Shown here in pieces: positions 54,640 through 62,997 of a DNA stretch of 64,000 nucleotides; the first letter of the stretch is position 1, and every line of letters starts with the position of its first letter. The notes below the pieces were generated by a model. That model saw only the letters and a program-made list of their open reading frames with translations, did no database searches and was not told where the DNA came from. The stretch covers positions 1,831,500 to 1,895,499 of the forward strand of contig JAEVLN010000002.1 in the NCBI GenBank assembly GCA_018350325.1. The letters run 5' to 3'. A program made the translations under genes and the position numbers. Source of the DNA: Globodera rostochiensis. Lineage: Eukaryota > Nematoda > Chromadorea > Rhabditida > Heteroderidae.

Positions 54640-55158
54640 ATGGATTTTTTGGAGGATGGCGACATGCCGCCAATATTGGATGGGCCTTTTAGCCCTGCGC
54701 GGGATGAAAGCATGACAGAAACAAACTACAGCGACGCCTCCAAAGATTTTCGTCTTGCCGACTGTCTGCCAATTCTCGAAAGCGTTGCGCGGGCTTATGA
54801 CTGCATATACCCGCTGCCAAAGCTCGGGTCTGCCAATTTTTTGGCTCGCTTATATCTAATTTTAGGTCAAGACGCGACCATCACATGAGCGGGTGTTTGC
54901 TGATCCGTTCTTTGGCCTCGGCGAACAGATTGTACATCTTCGAGTGGGAGGAGTGTTTAGAGGTTTGTTCCGAAACAGTTATTCAAAATTAAATATAAGC
55001 TTTAGTTGAAAGGACATCTTGAAATGGAAGATGGGTCAAGCAAGCGGGTACTTCACGAATTCTACGAAAAGTATGACGGGATTGAGGGCCTCGGCCGATT
55101 TCTTCGCGAGTGTCTGTTTAACTTTTTCTATTTGATGTATTCCGCAGTGGAAGATTAA
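54640..55158 (+). pseudogene. Maverick unknown gene A, unit 1 copy (frameshifted)
   Basis: Same gene as at 59862-60380. Exon 1 54640-54962 and exon 2 55006-55158, separated by a 43-bp intron with matching splice sites. Compared with unit 2, exon 1 is one base shorter (323 against 324) near 54853-54858, just after SANFLARLY. The frame then runs into a stop at 54886-54888 while the other frame continues with the homologous LLIRSL sequence. The rest of the gene is well preserved, so the break may be recent or a sequence error. Confidence 0.75.
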
Positions 55159-55175
55159 GCTTTTGTAAAATTTAT

Positions 55176-55661
55176 TTATTGTAAACTATTTGTTACAAAG
55201 GCATAAACAAACTCGTCGGGCCTATTTGATCGATTAAAAATTTGCATAACAAGTTCAAAATCAAAGCCAACGGACATCAAATAAATAAAAGTGATTACAT
55301 AATGGCCACAAACATTAGAAAAGATTGATTGAAATATTCTTTTGTTAAAGTAAATTTTCTTAAATTTTTCTGACAAATATTTTTTAATTAAAGAGTTTGG
55401 CATATCGCCGTAAGAATCAAAAAAATAGGCCTCTGTTCGCGACTTGGCCCAAATCGCGCACCAGTGAGAACCCGGCCTGCCAGCTCGGTCCTTAATATAA
55501 AATTCGTAATAAATAGTTTTGCAAAAACTTACCAAATTAACAATCAAGCTGCAGGGGAATCTTGAACACCCTGGCAGACCATCCGAAGGAAAGGTGCCCA
55601 TAAAAAATTTCCTTGTCGCCGGATTTTCAAAGAGAATCTTGTCGATGAACCGGTTGTCCAT
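55176..55661 (-). CDS. Adenain-like cysteine protease, unit 1
   Basis: Maverick protease thought to mature capsid proteins, by analogy with adenovirus protease. Exons (minus) 55661-55533 and 55490-55176 around a 42-bp GT-AG intron; 147 aa. Visible motifs: start MDNRFIDKILF, FMGTFPSDGLPG, PCSLIVNL, the catalytic His in GSHWCAIW, the acidic residue in FFDSYG, and the catalytic Cys in SNVCGHY. The order His-Asp-Cys is that of the adenain fold. Short for the family but complete in both units. The start overlaps the end of the upstream small membrane ORF by 35 bases. Confidence 0.85.
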   Translation of the reverse strand: MDNRFIDKILFENPATRKFFMGTFPSDGLPGCSRFPCSLIVNLVSFCKTIYYEFYIKDRAGRPGSHWCAIWAKSRTEAYFFDSYGDMPNSLIKKYLSEKFKKIYFNKRIFQSIFSNVCGHYVITFIYLMSVGFDFELVMQIFNRSNRPDEFVYAFVTNSLQ

Positions 55662-55863
55662 TTTGGCGCCGAATCCTCCTCTCTCGCAAGAACAAATAAA
55701 ACCCAACGGCTGCAGCCCCTGCAGTCCCAAACAAATAGAGAAGACAGAGCGCAAAGTGTATAGGCGACTTTTCGATCACCTCCGGGAAACAAAGAACAAC
55801 CCCCTCGCGCGGGGATGAGGCCATTTGAATAATTTTTTCCAAGGAGTAATTGTCGTTTTTCAT
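55627..55863 (-). CDS. Small single-pass membrane protein, unit 1
   Basis: 78 aa. A hydrophobic segment around FALCLLYLFGTAGAAAVGFY is followed by a basic RERRIRRQ stretch, as in a type II or tail-anchored viral membrane protein. Its ATG overlaps the major-capsid stop as ATGA, and its 3' end overlaps the protease start. Open and nearly identical in unit 2, which supports it as a real gene. Function unknown. Confidence 0.65.
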   Translation of the reverse strand: MKNDNYSLEKIIQMASSPREGVVLCFPEVIEKSPIHFALCLLYLFGTAGAAAVGFYLFLRERRIRRQNGQPVHRQDSL

Positions 55864-57247
55864 AAGGACAGGTCACTTGTAATTGATCTATTACGATCAA
55901 TTAGAATGAGGCCGTCGGCCTCTCCGTAGGCTATTAAGGTGACACCCTCGGGGGGAACAGGCTCGGAAAATCGAATGTTCACCGCTGTGCATCCCTCCTT
56001 GATCAGCTCAAAGCCAGGCGAGTCTTCTTGCGAGTTGGTCATTTGGAAGACATAAAGGCAAAAAGCCGTCTTGAACATGCTGTAGCTGAGGCCGTTGCTT
56101 TCGGTTGTACAAGCAAGGCCGAGGTGTTCCTGCGCGTCATGATAGGCCCTTGCATAATTGTTGTTTTTGTAGTCCAAATTGTAGGGGTATTGGGGGTATG
56201 TTCTGCCAGAGGCCGTTAGTTCAATGTCCCTAACCTAAAAAGGGAAAACGCTTGAGCAAGTTTTTAATTGGTTTTTACGTTATGGTGATTAAAGAAAAAG
56301 GGGTTTTTTTGTTTATGGCCAATGTAGTTCTGATTGGCGACTAGCCCGATGATGACCCTTCTTGGCACTTCCTCCGTGAACAAATTCGCAGAAAAGTCGT
56401 ATCGGCCTCCGGTAATGAACAGGGACTTCATAAACGATTTGCGAATCCCAAATCTGGCCGGCTCAACATCCAGCTTCCTTGCAATGTCCAAACTCAGCCC
56501 GTCCATTAGATCGACAGTTTTCACAATCAGCCGGCAGTCGGAAATTTCCAAAACAAATTTATCTTTTTCTTTTTCTTGGTGCAGCATAAAATCGTCAGAC
56601 TGCAGCGCGAGTTCAATGTCAATCTCGACATTGCTAATCATATACAAGTCTTGGTTGAATATATCGGCACTCAACTTGCTGATTGTTTGATAGGCCTTGC
56701 TTTCAGCCAACGGCTTCCTTCGCTTATCATTGGCCTTAGAAAGGTCAGTGTCGCGAAAATAGCCAGCCACGCCAAAATAGGCATCCTTTGCAGCAATCGG
56801 ATAACTGAGTTCCGTGTCGAGGTACACCTTGTAGCTGTACAACTGGTTGGAGTCGTACACCTCTCGCTGGTTGATATGCACTTTCAAGTTTCGAATAAAG
56901 GTTGCCCCGGGCATTTGGATTAGCCCAACCGAGTCAGACGACCCAATATTATTAAGCAATCCATCTTCGGCAATCTTTTTGATCTTAAACTCAGTGAACA
57001 CAAAGACCTTGCTCAGATCAATATAGCTGGTTATTGGGTGAATCTAAATTTTATTAGCGATTGAGTACGCAAAGACAAATTTATCGATTACCTTAAAATG
57101 AAAAGGCCTAGAGGTTATCGGGTTCAAGGTCAAATATTCCCGATAGCTTGAGTTTGACACTGCGCAGTTTGTTGGGGGAGTCGTAAAAAAGTCTAGCCCC
57201 GCATTTGCCACCTCCGCACTCGCAACATCCACTTTTTTATACAACAT
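55860..57247 (-). CDS. Major capsid protein (double jelly-roll type), unit 1
   Basis: Exons (minus) 57247-57092, 57043-56279, 56234-55860 with introns of 48 and 44 bp; 431 aa. N-terminal LDFFTTPPTNCAV then SYIDLSKVFVF, the middle EVPRRVIIGLVANQNYIGHKQKNPF, and C-terminal VTLIAYGEADGLILIDRNRSI. From memory these match the Polinton major capsid family often labelled after C. elegans F54H12.2. The protein would form the icosahedral shell. The open frame is intact. The start was chosen by alignment with unit 2 (MLYKKVDVA). Confidence 0.85.
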
Positions 57248-57262
57248 TAGCAAAGCAAACAA

Positions 57263-57781
57263 TTAATAATAACCGAGGGAATCAAATCGTTTCTTTTTTA
57301 AAAGAGCTCTCTGTGGGACAGTTTGTCCAACAACGTCAAAAGGCTTCAAAATGATCTCCGCTTTTGTCTTCTTCCCTCTCCTCTTTCGTTTACCCCTGCC
57401 CTTTTGTAGTGATGAGGAGGCCTTGTCCAGCAGCTTTTTCGCCCCCTCTTTTCCCTCCGCCAACAGAGCTTCCTTAATGTCGCCGCCTTTCGAGACTTGG
57501 CTGAGGACTCGCGCACCAGTTTCGAGGCCCTCCTTGCCAAGTTCAGTAGCAATATTTGCAGCGTAAGGCTTAGCAGCAGAGATCATGGGGCGCAGGTAGC
57601 GCCACAAATTTCGCAGAACAGCCCCAACTCCTGCACCTTTTTGGCGAGGGACCCCCAAAAAGTACCCGTATCCCCGTTGAAAAGTCGGCAATCCCTCAAA
57701 GTAGGCTATAGGGCCGCTGCCTGTTTGCTGATAAAACTTGTCCAGCCGCAAGTTGGAGCCGTCGAATATTACACGAACCAT
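57263..57781 (-). CDS. Basic core/minor capsid protein, unit 1
   Basis: Single exon, 172 aa, starting MVRVIFDGSNLRLDKFYQQ. A glycine-rich front (PTFQRGYGYFLG) is followed by a helical stretch (LRNLWRYLRPMISAAKPYAA) and a highly basic tail (QKGRGKRKRRGKKTK). Proteins of this make-up sit beside the major capsid gene in Mavericks and resemble adenovirus core/pVI-pX proteins in layout (family inference). Stop 16 bases before the major capsid ATG, start 3 bases after the penton stop. Confidence 0.7.
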   Translation of the reverse strand: MVRVIFDGSNLRLDKFYQQTGSGPIAYFEGLPTFQRGYGYFLGVPRQKGAGVGAVLRNLWRYLRPMISAAKPYAANIATELGKEGLETGARVLSQVSKGGDIKEALLAEGKEGAKKLLDKASSSLQKGRGKRKRRGKKTKAEIILKPFDVVGQTVPQRALLKKKRFDSLGYY

Positions 57782-57784
57782 TTT

Positions 57785-59580
57785 TCAAAAGGTCAGCACC
57801 TTTTTAAACTGAAGCGTCAAAACTACTTGGCCAAAATCAAACGGAACTTCCCTGAAATAAACAAATAAAAGGGCATTAGGAGCCACACATACCGGCCGGT
57901 CAGGGTTCGAATCTCAACATCCAAAACGTCCACCTCGCGGGCGATTATTTTATGAAATAAGGGCGACTGGAAATCTTTCTCAACCACGCTCCCCGATTTG
58001 CCTTCAACTGCAATCACTTGGAGGAGATTGGCAAAAGTATTGCCGAAAATCATGCTTTCAATGATCCCACTGTTGAGGTAGATACACAAGTGGCTTACGC
58101 CGCCGCCCAAATCAACGGAATATTTGGCAAGATCCTCGTTTATGATCTGCTGTTCCTGCTCATAGCCAAGTACGTAGGCCAGCTGGTCGGTCAACGTGAT
58201 GTGCGAAATTTTGTTGTCAAAGATTTTCAGCATAAATCTCCCAATGTCCTCCATATAATAGAAACGGAATCCTTTGACCAGCGCAATCAGCTCTTCTTTT
58301 TCCTCTCGCGTTTGCAGATGGGTTAAACTCCGGCAGCTCCCAAGGCAGCTCGGGGTGATGAATCCGATATTTATCAACAGCGTTGGAAAAATGGTATTCA
58401 TCTTTTTCGTGCAGATAGTGAACATCTGGGGTTGGGTCTTTGCCCTGCACAAGGCGCATCCATCCTCCCCTATACGGCTTCAACTCCTTGAGAAGTTCGA
58501 GCTCTCGCAGTTTAAATTTTATTTCTTGATCTCGCCGGATTCTCTCTTCTTCGCCTGCTGGGTTAACTGCTCGTTCAGTGCCGTTATTTGGGCGATTCCC
58601 TACGTCTTCAGGTTGTTTGGCAGAGCTTTCTTCCTCTTTCTTTTCGGTTTCTTCCTTTTGTTTGGCTAACCTGTCTTCTTCTTTCTTGCCGGGGTCTTCT
58701 TTTTGTTTGGCTAACCTGTTTTCTTCTTTCTTGCCGGGGCTTTCCTTTTGTTTGGGTAACCTCTCTTCTTCTTTCTGTTTCTCTAGCATTTCGTTCACCG
58801 CCTGCTGGGGCGCTTGTTTGGGGGTGCCTAACTTTTCTTCTTCTTTCTTTTTGCTTGCAGCCCTTTCTTTCGTCGCATTTGTCATCCGTTGCAGCCTCTC
58901 TGTCTCCTTACGCAAAGCCTCTTGCCGTCGTCTCTCAGTTTCTTTGCGGCCATCTTCTATCCATTTCTGCGCTTTACGCTTGCGCTCATTTTCTTTTTCC
59001 TGCGCAAGTCTCTCTGTTTCATTCGGCGGGACAAGCTCCCTCTCGCGAACTGCACCTCTCTGTTCTGGGGGTCTTACGTTTGCCAAAGGGGGTTGTCGTG
59101 TTCTCTCAGCTGCTTGTTCACTTGCAAATTTTGTTTGGCTCATTGGCAGGAGAGGGGCTTCAACACTCTCTTTTCGTTCTTCCTTAGCGACTTGCAGGCC
59201 AGTAAGCCCTCCTTTCTCTTCTTCAACGACTTGTACATCAACAAGCTCTCCTTCCTCTTCCTCGTCTTCTTGAAAAGCGGCCCTTTTCCGCGTCATCAGG
59301 CGTTCCATCTCGGCGATCATGCCATGATGGATTCCACGCTCAAGTTGTTGTGGCGAAAGAAAACTCCCCCTTGGCACTTTGAACCTATATTTGCGCCCAT
59401 CTCGCAGGTGGACAATCACGTATTGTTTTTCAAGCGTTCCCACTGTGGCCCAACTTAAACGTAATATTGGCAAAAAGCTCTTACCCAATTGGCCCACCTG
59501 TTGGGGTAAATTATGCCAGACATTCCCACCATCCACCCGGGCCCCTCAAACACCAATTTCTTTGGCAGATGAACTATAAA
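57785..59580 (-). pseudogene. Penton-like minor capsid protein, unit 1 (74-bp deletion)
   Basis: Segments (minus): about 59580-59515 with FIVHLPKKLVFE and GMSGIIYPNRWANW, 59462-57893, and 57851-57785. The first part is followed by RDGRKYRFKVPRGSF. A long Glu/Lys-rich stretch comes next, then WMRLVQGKDPTPDVHYL. Relative to unit 2, 74 bases are missing at about 58311-58312 (between CTCGCGTTT and GCAGATGGG on the plus strand), which shifts the frame. Downstream sequence remains homologous in another frame (GFRFYYMEDIGRFMLKIFD, LCIYLNSGI, LLQVIAVEGKSG, LTGREVPFDFG). The second part matches the conserved C-terminal half of Polinton penton-like proteins. The first coding exon with the start codon is not clear. 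Confidence 0.75.
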
Positions 59581-59861
59581 TTCTAAATTTTGCCCAAAAA
59601 TAAAAATAAAAAACCTTGGCAAGTTTTAACGACAAGATTAATTGCATTGACCAAATATTTGAAAGGGATTTGTATAGTAAACGCATAAAAAATTGCGCGC
59701 CAATTTTATTTTGAATCTTTTGAATGGATTTCTCGATTTGATTGATGGGTTTCTATTTTTAGCTTTTAAATTCAAATAAAAAGGAACTGCTTGGGGTTAG
59801 TACAAACTTGCGCTCTGCCATTTTACTTTACGATTTGGGCTTTAGCCAGCTTTTAAAATTA
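59581..59861. promoter_or_regulatory. Inter-unit spacer, divergent promoter region
   Basis: Separates the minus-strand penton gene of unit 1 from the plus-strand gene A of unit 2. Its last 60-80 bases resemble those before gene A in unit 1 (GTACAAAC and TTTACGA words shared). It probably holds divergent start sites for both directions. Confidence 0.45.
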
Positions 59862-60380
59862 ATGGCAGCTTTGCAAGACGACGACTTGCCGCCAATCTTG
59901 GATGGGCCCTTTAGCCCTGCGCGGAATGGAGGACCGGCAGAAACAAACTACAGCGACGGCGTCAAACCTTTTCGCCTTGCCGACTGCTTGCAGCTTCTCG
60001 AAAGGGTTGCGAGGGATTATGACTGCATATACCCGCTGCCCAAACTCGGGTCTGCCAATTTTTTGGGGCGTTTATATTCAAATTTTAGGACAAGGCGGGA
60101 CCATCACGTGGGCTGCTGTTTGCTGATCCGTTCTTTGAGCTCTGCGAATCGGCTGTACATATTCGAGTGGCAGGAGTGTATTGAGGTTGTAATAAAAAAC
60201 TTTAATAAAATTAAATTTAAACATTAGCTGAAAGGTCATCTTGAAATGGAGGATGGATCGAGCAAGCGGGTCCTGCACGAATTTTACGAAAAATACGACT
60301 CCCTTGAGGGCTTCAACCGATTTCTGCGTGAGTGTCTGTTTAACTTTTTCTATCTGTTGTATTCCGCAGTGGAAGATTAA
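59862..60380 (+). CDS. Maverick unknown gene A, unit 2 (intact)
   Basis: Exon 1 59862-60185 and exon 2 60228-60380 with a 42-bp GT-AG intron; 158 aa. It begins MAALQDDDLPPILDGPFSPA and continues FRLADCLQLLERVARDYDCIYPLPKLGSANF. It ends LFNFFYLLYSAVED. The only gene of the cassette on the plus strand. I do not recognise it. The acidic N-terminus and amphipathic middle suggest a soluble regulator or assembly factor, but that is a guess. Start chosen because both units align from this ATG; an ATG at 59808 is possible. Confidence 0.7.
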
Positions 60381-60395
60381 TTTTTTCAAAAATAT

Positions 60396-60882
60396 TTATT
60401 GTAATTTGTTTGTTACAAAAGCATAAACAAATTCATCGGGCCTATTTGAACGATTAAACATTTGCATAACAACTTCAAAATCAAAGCCAAGGGACATAAA
60501 ATAAATAAAACTGATTACATAATGACCACAAACATTAGAAAAAATTGATTGAAATATTCTTTTATTAAAATAAATTTTCTTATATTTATCTGCCAAATAT
60601 TTTTTAATCAAAGAGTTGGGCATTTCGCCATAAGAATCAAAAAAATAAGCCTCAGTTGGCGACTTGGCCCAAATCGCGCACCAGTGAGAGCCGGGCCTGC
60701 CAGCTCTGTCCTTAATATAAAATTATTAAAAAAACAATTTTGCAAAATATTACCAAATTAACAATCAGGCTGCAGGGGAATCTTGTACACTCTGGCAGGC
60801 AATCCGAAGGGAAGGTGCCCATAAAAAATCGCCTTGTCGCCACATTCTCAAACAGAATCTTGTCGATGAGCCGGTTGTCCAT
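60396..60882 (-). CDS. Adenain-like cysteine protease, unit 2
   Basis: Exons (minus) 60882-60754 and 60710-60396; 147 aa. Catalytic His (GSHWCAIW), acidic residue (FFDSYG) and Cys (SNVCGHY) all kept. Differs from unit 1 by scattered substitutions, for example MDNRLIDKIL and CLPECTRF. Confidence 0.85.
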
Positions 60883-61087
60883 TTTGGCGCCGAATTCTCC
60901 TCTCTCGCAGGAACAAATAAAATCCAACAGCTGCAGCCCCTGCAGTCCCAAACAAATAGAGAATGCACAGTGCAAAGTGTATTGGCGACTTCTCGATCAC
61001 CTCCGGAAAACAAAGAACAACCCCCTCGCGCGGGGAAGAGGCCATTTGAATAATATTTTCCAAGGAGTAATTGTTGTTGTTGTTCAT
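60848..61087 (-). CDS. Small single-pass membrane protein, unit 2
   Basis: 79 aa, with an N-terminal run of asparagines (one codon longer than unit 1), the same hydrophobic segment and the basic RERRIRRQ. The ATGA overlap with the major capsid stop is preserved. Confidence 0.65.
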   Translation of the reverse strand: MNNNNNYSLENIIQMASSPREGVVLCFPEVIEKSPIHFALCILYLFGTAGAAAVGFYLFLRERRIRRQNGQPAHRQDSV

Positions 61088-62464
61088 AAGGACAGGTCAC
61101 TTGTAATTGATCTATTACGATCAATTAGAATGAGCCCGTCCGCCTCTCCGTAGGCTATTAAAGGGACGCCCTCAGGGGGAACAGGTTCGGAAAATCGAAT
61201 GTTCACCGCAGTACACCCCTCCTTGATCAGCTCAAAGCCAGGCGAGTCTTCTTGCGAGTTGGTCATTTGGAAGACATAAAGGCAAAAAGCCGTCTTGAAC
61301 ATGCTGTAGCTGAGGCCATTGCTTTCGGTTGTACAAGCAAGTCCGAGGTGTTCCTGCGCGTCATGATAGGCCCTTGCATAATTGTTATTTTTGTAGTCCA
61401 AATTGTAGGGGTATTGGGGGTATGTTCTGCCAGAGGCCGTCAGTTCAATGTCCCTAACCTAAAAAGGGCAAAGGTTTCAGCAAGTTTTTAATTCTTACGT
61501 TATGGTGATTAAAGAAAAAGGGGTTCTTTTGTTTATGGCCAATGTAGTTCTGGTTGGCGACTAGCCCGATGATGACCCTTCTTGGCACTTCCTCCGTGAA
61601 CAAATTGGCAGAAAAGTCGTATCGGCCCCCGGTAATGAACAGGGACTTCATAAACGATTTGCGAATCCCAAATCTGGCCGGTTCAACATCCAGCTTCCTT
61701 GCAATGTCCAAACTCAACCCATCCATCAGATCAACAGTTTTCACAATCAGCCGGCAGTCGACAATTTCCAAAACAAATTTATCTTTTTCCTTTTCTTGGT
61801 GCAGCATAAAATCGTCCGATTGCAGCGCGAGCTCAATGTCAATCTCGACATTGCTAATCATATACAAGTCTTGGTTGAATATATCGGCACTCAGTTTGCT
61901 GATTGTTTGATAGGCTTTGCTTTCAGCCAACGGCTTCCTTCGCTTATCATTGGCCTTTGAAAGGTCAGTATCGCGAAAATAGCCCGCCACCCCAAAATAG
62001 GCGTCCTTTGCAGCAACCGGATAACTGAGTTCCGTGTCGAGGTACACCTTGTAGCTGTACAACTGGTTGGAGTCGTACACCTCTCGCTGGTTGATATGCA
62101 CTTTCAAGTTTCGGATGAACGTCGCCCCGGGCATTTGGATTAGCCCAACTGAGTCAGACGAGCCAAGATTACTAGGCAACCCATCTTCGGCAATCTTTTT
62201 GATCTTAAACTCGGTGGCCACAAAGACCTTGCTGAGGTCAATGTAGCTGGTTATTGGGTGAATCTAAATTTGATTGGCGATGGAATAGGCAAAGACAAAA
62301 TCAATTACCTTAAAATGGAAAGGCCTAGAGCTTATCGGGTTCAAAGTCAAATACTCCCTGTAGCTTGAGTTTGACACTGCGCAGTTTGTTGGGGGAGTTG
62401 TAAAAAAGTCCAGCCCAGCATTTGCCACTTCCGCAATCGCAACATCCACTTTTTTATACAACAT
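61084..62464 (-). CDS. Major capsid protein, unit 2
   Basis: Exons (minus) 62464-62309, 62263-61499, 61458-61084; 431 aa with the same exon lengths as unit 1 (156, 765, 375 nt). Most base differences from unit 1 fall at third codon positions: in the last 105 codons only one residue differs. Shell-forming role as for unit 1. Confidence 0.86.
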
Positions 62465-62475
62465 TTGGCGAACAA

Positions 62476-62994
62476 TTAATAATAACCGAGGGAATCAAAT
62501 CGTTTCTTTTTTAAAAGAGCTTTCTGGGGGACAGTTTGTCCAACAACGTCAAAAGGCTTCAAAATGATTTCCGCTTTTGTCTTTTTTCCTCTCCTCTTTC
62601 GTTTACCCCTGCCCTTTTGTAGCGAAGAAGAGGCCTTGTCCAGCAGCTTTTTCGCCCCCTCTTTTCCCTCCGCCAACAGAGCGTCCTTTATGTCGCCGCC
62701 TTTGGAGACTTGGTTGAGGACTCTCGCACCAGTTTCGAGGCCCTCCTTGCCAAGTTCTGTGGCAATATTTGCAGCGTAAGGCTTAGCTGCAGAGATCATG
62801 GGGCGCAGGTAGCGCCACAAATTTCGCAGAACAGCTCCAACTCCTGCCCCTTTTTGGCGGGGGACCCCCAAAAAGTACCCGTATCCCCGCTGAAATGTCG
62901 GCAAGCCCTCAAAGTAGGCTATAGGGCCGCTGCCTGTTTGCTGATAAAACTTGTCCAGCCGCAAGTTGGAGCCGTCGAATATTACACGAACCAT
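62476..62994 (-). CDS. Basic core/minor capsid protein, unit 2
   Basis: 172 aa, same length as unit 1 with a handful of substitutions. Glycine-rich front and Lys/Arg-rich tail unchanged. Spacing to the penton stop (3 bases) is conserved. Confidence 0.72.
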   Translation of the reverse strand: MVRVIFDGSNLRLDKFYQQTGSGPIAYFEGLPTFQRGYGYFLGVPRQKGAGVGAVLRNLWRYLRPMISAAKPYAANIATELGKEGLETGARVLNQVSKGGDIKDALLAEGKEGAKKLLDKASSSLQKGRGKRKRRGKKTKAEIILKPFDVVGQTVPQKALLKKKRFDSLGYY

Positions 62995-62997
62995 TTT

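Noticed and set aside
58578..59458. Long plus-strand open frames opposite the penton gene
   Set aside because: Ser/Leu/Phe-rich complement of a Glu/Lys-rich coding region; no motifs and wrong strand relative to conserved penton segments.
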